From assembly GCF_000346485.2 (NCBI RefSeq), contig NZ_KQ976354.1:7181783-7245782 (forward strand): 64,000 bases of DNA, read 5' to 3'. Below are positions 60,861 through 64,000 of the stretch, one piece after another. Made by a program: the position numbers and the translations under genes. The stretch is from Scytonema hofmannii PCC 7110 (GTDB lineage: Bacteria > Cyanobacteriota > Cyanobacteriia > Cyanobacteriales > Nostocaceae). Position 1 is the first letter of the stretch. Every line of letters starts with the position of its first letter. Below the pieces are notes generated by a model. That model searched no databases. It was not told the origin of the DNA and saw only the letters and a list, made by a program, of their open reading frames with translations.

Positions 60861-61344
60861 TTATTCTCCTGCTTGTTTTTTAAGAAACTGAATTAAATCA
60901 TCAGATAGCCATAAACCAGCATCTTGTATGGCTTGAATGGGTTCTGAAATCTCTGGAATTAAACCTTTTTGCTTTGCTAGGATTAAGCATTCCTAGAGTG
61001 CCCATAAATGGAATATTTAAGGTTTTAGCTACCCGTCTGGCAGCAGCATCATCAATAATTGCCCTATAACTGAGATTTTCTAGAGCAAAGTTTAGAACTT
61101 CAGATTCTCCGCGATCTAATCCCCAAGCTAGAATTAAAGATGAGATACTGGGGGAAGGAATTTGCTTTGCCCAAGATGCATTCGGTAATTGTTGTGATGC
61201 TATATCAGTTTTTCCTATTTTAACGATTTCATCCCAAACCCCTGATGGAATAATGATTTCAGTAAATACTTGTGGTAGCAAGTAGGCAAGTTGACTTTTA
61301 AATAAGACAATTAAGGGAGAAGTATTGATAACAACTTTATTCAT
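60861..61344 (-). pseudogene. DUF3368 PIN-like toxin, frameshifted
   Basis: From ATG 61344: MNKVVINTSPLIVLFKSQLA (PIN-fold Asp), PSGVWDEIVK, LDRGESEVLNFALE, IIDDAAARRVAKTLNIPFMG. After TLG the frame is lost at about 60994 and the encoded family C-terminus LILAKQKGLIPEISEPIQAI, then DAGLWLSDDLIQFLKKQAGE, continues in another frame to the stop at 60861. A one-base indel broke it, if not a sequencing error. DUF3368 proteins pair with UPF0175; the two genes overlap here. Confidence 0.85.
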
Positions 61345-61594
61345 CGAAAGAAGCAATTTCTTCAGCTAATTCTTGAGAAGTATATTGAAAAGGAGAAACC
61401 TTATAGAAAAGGAGAATATTTATAAAATCCGCTCTATTTAAACCAGCAATTTCTGCTGCTTTTCCTTGAGAAATTTCTCCAAGTTCATACCATTTGACAG
61501 CAGCAGCTATTCTCATTTGTTGAGCAAATTCATTGGGATCTTTTCTGAGAGCAGAAAAAACGCTGTCTGGAAATTCCATAGATACAGTTTTCAT
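61337..61594 (-). CDS. UPF0175 family antitoxin-like protein
   Basis: An 85-residue protein: KTVSMEFPDSVFSALRKDPN, EFAQQMRIAAAVKWYELGEI, SQGKAAEIAGLNRADFINIL. The pattern has a strand and a helix-turn-helix-like core. UPF0175 genes sit before DUF3368 PIN genes as likely antitoxins. The stop overlaps the DUF3368 start. ATG 61594. Confidence 0.9.
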   Translation of the reverse strand: MKTVSMEFPDSVFSALRKDPNEFAQQMRIAAAVKWYELGEISQGKAAEIAGLNRADFINILLFYKVSPFQYTSQELAEEIASFDE

Positions 61595-61731
61595 ACTAAT
61601 ATAATATTGCCTGTTACTAAAAACTTTTGCTCTATTATATCATCAAATAGAATATCAAATAAAGCTTCTCCTAGCAATCTTGACTGGTTATAGTCATTGA
61701 AATGTTGATCGCGAATCATTTGGAGGAGTTT

Positions 61732-62206
61732 TTACACTCGGTCAAAGAGAATTCGCTGTTCGCGACAAGTGCGATCGTAAGTTGCATCTAAATCAATAGG
61801 TAAGCAAAACCCACCACGCAACCAAAGCGGTAAAGTTGGTAGCGAATCACCAATATTAAAACTTTCGTACCAAATATCCAAGCTTGATTCCTCAGAACGT
61901 TCCACAACTCTGTAAGCAACCGCATACAAGGTTGAGTTACGAGAAGAAATTGTACTATCACTTGAATTTTGAGGAGAGAGCGGACGTAATTGAGTTATCA
62001 ATGCATCATGTAAATTGGCATTTCTGGTAGTAACCACATCGATCGCTACAAGTCCAACACCTTGTTGAAGGTAAGTTTGACATTTTGCAACGAATGCTTT
62101 CTGATGGCTCGATCAATCTTTATTAGCTGGACTTACAAGCTCAATTGCTCCTGCTAAAATTGGACTTGCTTCAGTGTTAAATGAAAAGCTGATAATACTA
62201 TAGCAT
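61732..62206 (-). pseudogene. DUF4058 family protein, interrupted
   Basis: The frame reads TEASPILAGAIELVSPANKD then TGA, and goes on SSHQKAFVAKCQTYLQQGVG, VAIDVVTTRNANLHDALI and SLPTLPLWLRGGFCLPIDLD. The stop replaces the CGA codon of KDRPSH in intact members (CGA to TGA). Nothing of the N-terminal part beyond residue ~16 before ILAGAI is found. Role of intact DUF4058 unknown. Confidence 0.8.
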
Positions 62207-62225
62207 TTCCTAATCTACTGAGTAC

Positions 62226-62266
62226 AAATTTATCCGCGTCCATCTGCGTTCATCTGCGGTTAATTA
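62226..62266. repeat. ATCCGCGTCCATCTGCGTTC repeat, third copy
   Basis: A copy of the repeats at 55296 and 55450, preceded by the same GTACAAATT. Confidence 0.8.
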
Positions 62267-62289
62267 CTTCTTTTTGTACCTCACGGAAG

Positions 62290-62338
62290 AATGTTGCTCT
62301 CAACTTGTTCTAAACTAACAGTGTTTGGCTCATAGGCG
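62290..62338. pseudogene. Stray fragment of aroC
   Basis: ATGTTGCTCTCAACTTGTTC and the next 20 bases repeat aroC 59918-59957 with few changes (TAAGGTAACAGTGTTTGGG against TAAACTAACAGTGTTTGGC). It lies 2.3 kb from the gene and has no coding role here. Confidence 0.75.
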
Positions 62339-62493
62339 ATTACAAATTTCAAAGGGATGGGAATTATTATTAGAGTGGAACGTAGTATATATTACGTGCG
62401 ATCGCAAATTAAAATTTTTGTTTGACGTGCCAGGGTTATGCCCATAAATTTAGCTAAGTGCTAACTCAAAAAAATAGGTCGGAACTTTTCAGT

Positions 62494-63180
62494 ATGAATG
62501 AGAGCTTGACTCAAAAAATTCGGAATGATTTTGATCGCATTGCTCTGCACGATCAACAGGGGTGGGATCATAACAATCACTATCACCGTTTTCTACTTAA
62601 ACAATTACCAAACCGTTGTCAAACTGTTCTTGATGTCGGTTGTGGAACAGGTGAGTTTTCACGTCTTCTGGCTAACCGTGCCGATCAAGTTATTGCTATC
62701 GACTTATCTCCAAACATGATCGAGGTTGCCAAGGAGCGTTCAAGCCAGTTTTCAAATATTGATTTTCAAGTTGCTGATGTTTTGAAGTGCCAGTTTCCAG
62801 CCGAAAAGTTTGATGCTATTGTGGCGATCGCCACACTTCACCATTTGCCAGTCGAAAGCTTGCTGCCTAATCTGAAAGCTGCCTTAAAACCTAGTGGTAG
62901 GTTGGTGATTTTGGATTTACTAGAACAGTCGAATCTGCTAGATAAGTTGAGCGATTTTGTCGCTGTTCCCCTCAACTGGCTATTTCAGATGCTTCTGAAT
63001 AGGCATATTCAACAATCACCCGAAGCAGCAGCAGCGATGAGAGAGCATCTTCGCACAGACAAGTACTTTACCCTTTCACAAGCACGGCAAATTTACACAC
63101 ACTCAATGAGGGGAGCGAAAGTTAGAAAACACTTGTTTTGGCGATATTCAGTAATTTGGGAGAAGTCGGCGGCGGCATAA
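62494..63180 (+). CDS. Class I SAM-dependent methyltransferase
   Basis: A 228-residue enzyme from ATG 62494. VLDVGCGTGEFSRLLANRAD is motif I, IAIDLSPNMIEVAKERSS motif II, FDAIVAIATLHHLP motif IV and LKPSGRLVILDLLE motif V. The C-terminal helical part (VPLNWLFQMLLNRHIQQSPE) differs between family members and sets the substrate, which is unknown. The gene is full length; the residues before 62494 in frame are not conserved. Confidence 0.93.
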   Translation: MNESLTQKIRNDFDRIALHDQQGWDHNNHYHRFLLKQLPNRCQTVLDVGCGTGEFSRLLANRADQVIAIDLSPNMIEVAKERSSQFSNIDFQVADVLKCQFPAEKFDAIVAIATLHHLPVESLLPNLKAALKPSGRLVILDLLEQSNLLDKLSDFVAVPLNWLFQMLLNRHIQQSPEAAAAMREHLRTDKYFTLSQARQIYTHSMRGAKVRKHLFWRYSVIWEKSAAA

Positions 63181-63294
63181 TCGGGATAAGAAGAATCCTT
63201 ACGAATCTCCCTCTCAGAGAGCCTTCGTAACAAGTTAAAATAACATTGCTTTTGTCAATTAGAAATTATGCTGAAAAGTGAGTAAAAAAATCGA

Positions 63295-63798
63295 ATGATA
63301 ATTAGAAAATTAACCAAACATGATGCAGAAGATTATAGGAATATCAGATTAGAAGCTTTATATAACAATCCAGATTCATTTGGCACAATGTATCATGAAG
63401 AAGCAATTAAGACGATAGATAAATTTAGGGATAGAATATCAGTAGATAACAATAACTTTATATTGGGCTGCTCTGAGGATAAAGAGTTAATTGGAATAGT
63501 CGCATTTCATCAAGAAGAAAGAATAAAAGTAAGGCATAAAGCATATATTCGTAGTATGTTTGTTAAACAAGAATATCGAGGAAAAGGTATAGGTAAATTA
63601 CTACTGAATGAATTAATTGAAAGAGCAAAGGCTATTAATGAGATAGAAATATTATTACTTGATGTTGTTACAAATAATATATCAGCAAAACAACTTTATT
63701 TATCATTTGGCTTTAAAATATATGGAATAGAGAAAATGGCGTATAAATTTAGTAATCAATATTTTGATATGGAATCTATGTCTTTACAGATTAAATAA
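63295..63798 (+). CDS. GNAT family N-acetyltransferase
   Basis: A 167-residue enzyme. IIRKLTKHDAEDYRNIRLEA is the N-terminal strand and helix, AYIRSMFVKQEYRGKGIGKL the acetyl-CoA loop (R/QxxGxG/A), and EILLLDVVTNNISAKQLYLS the last motif. The gene is notably AT-rich against its neighbours, which suggests a horizontal origin. Substrate unknown. Confidence 0.93.
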   Translation: MIIRKLTKHDAEDYRNIRLEALYNNPDSFGTMYHEEAIKTIDKFRDRISVDNNNFILGCSEDKELIGIVAFHQEERIKVRHKAYIRSMFVKQEYRGKGIGKLLLNELIERAKAINEIEILLLDVVTNNISAKQLYLSFGFKIYGIEKMAYKFSNQYFDMESMSLQIK

Positions 63799-63933
63799 GA
63801 AGAAGGGACTTTCAAGCGAACACGATCTGGCACTTCGTTCCAATGGACAAAGAGGCTCCGCCTCGAAAATGGCATTACCAGGCGGAGCCTGGGAACGAGA
63901 GATGGCTACTGAATTTTGGCTCTAATCCAAAAT
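63799..63933. repeat. GC-rich hairpin repeat region
   Basis: AGGCTCCGCCT (63851-63861) and AGGCGGAGCCT (63879-63889) can pair; GGGAACGAGA follows. The string CCTGGGAACGAGA recurs at 27647-27659. No gene. Confidence 0.6.
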
Positions 63934-64000
63934 CTACCGACCGACACCTATATATTGGAAGCCAGCTTGGGTTGAATACTTAATGTTTTGTCTCATTTCT
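63934..64000 (-). CDS. Possible C-terminal end of a gene that continues past the window
   Basis: A minus-strand frame, open from the edge, reads EMRQNIKYSTQAGFQYIGVG, one more codon and a stop at 63934. It looks protein-like but 21 codons prove little. Confidence 0.3.
   Translation of the reverse strand, partial: EMRQNIKYSTQAGFQYIGVGR

Overview
The window reads as chromosome of a filamentous, probably heterocyst-forming cyanobacterium (Nostocales-like). The evidence is photosynthetic genes (psbA for D1, a CpcS/CpeS-type phycobiliprotein lyase, a CyanoP/PsbP-like protein), very frequent GCGATCGC (HIP1) octamers, and many short tandem heptamer repeats (GGTCACT, TTAGTGG, GGGCAAT, TTGGTCA) of the type described in heterocystous cyanobacteria. 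I cannot name genus or species from sequence alone.

Layout. 1-8.4 kb: a partial membrane glycosyltransferase, a methyltransferase, small lipid-anchored or membrane proteins and a PilZ-containing cellulose synthase. 8.4-13.1 kb: recQ, then a small accessory island. The island holds a duplicated toxin/immunity-like module whose first copy has collapsed, remnants of a second recQ-like sequence, a tyrosine-recombinase fragment, a MITE-like inverted-repeat element, and a partition-like locus in which parA has been deleted in frame to a 32-codon mini-gene. 13.2-20.7 kb: DUF427, a ribbon-helix-helix/Mop protein, a phycobiliprotein lyase and an RND efflux pair. 20.9-27.6 kb: a signalling cluster. A hybrid histidine kinase with a LOV-like PAS domain, a class III adenylate cyclase and a GGDEF diguanylate cyclase lie in tandem, so light/redox, cAMP and c-di-GMP signalling may meet here. 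27.7-31.1 kb: Uma2, an FHA-PrsW fusion and a GT2 glycosyltransferase.

31.2-35.6 kb is the conserved translation block rplS / tRNA-Trp / secE-nusG-rplK-rplA-rplJ-rplL, with repeat-derived inverted sequences in its gaps and a probable L10 leader. It is followed by a methyltransferase-restriction enzyme chimera made by an in-frame deletion, psbA, an MBOAT O-acyltransferase with a DUF1574/SGNH-like partner (extracellular polymer acylation), ppc, maf, CyanoP and an SDR. 50.5-52.3 kb is a TnpB-only IS605-like element with a tiny divergent RHH gene. 52.3-64 kb mixes stable genes (radical SAM, SemiSWEET, aroC, two further transferases) with a remarkable tandem-repeat protein and many decayed genes (IS630 fragment, Uma2, DUF3368, DUF4058).

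Two themes run through the window. First, several genes have been shortened or fused by in-frame internal deletions (CheA-like, ParA, MTase/REase). Second, short tandem repeats have colonised gene ends, so that the stop codons of at least four genes lie inside repeats, and purine/pyrimidine repeats have entered coding regions of an efflux adaptor, an RND pump and PEP carboxylase as in-frame low-complexity linkers.
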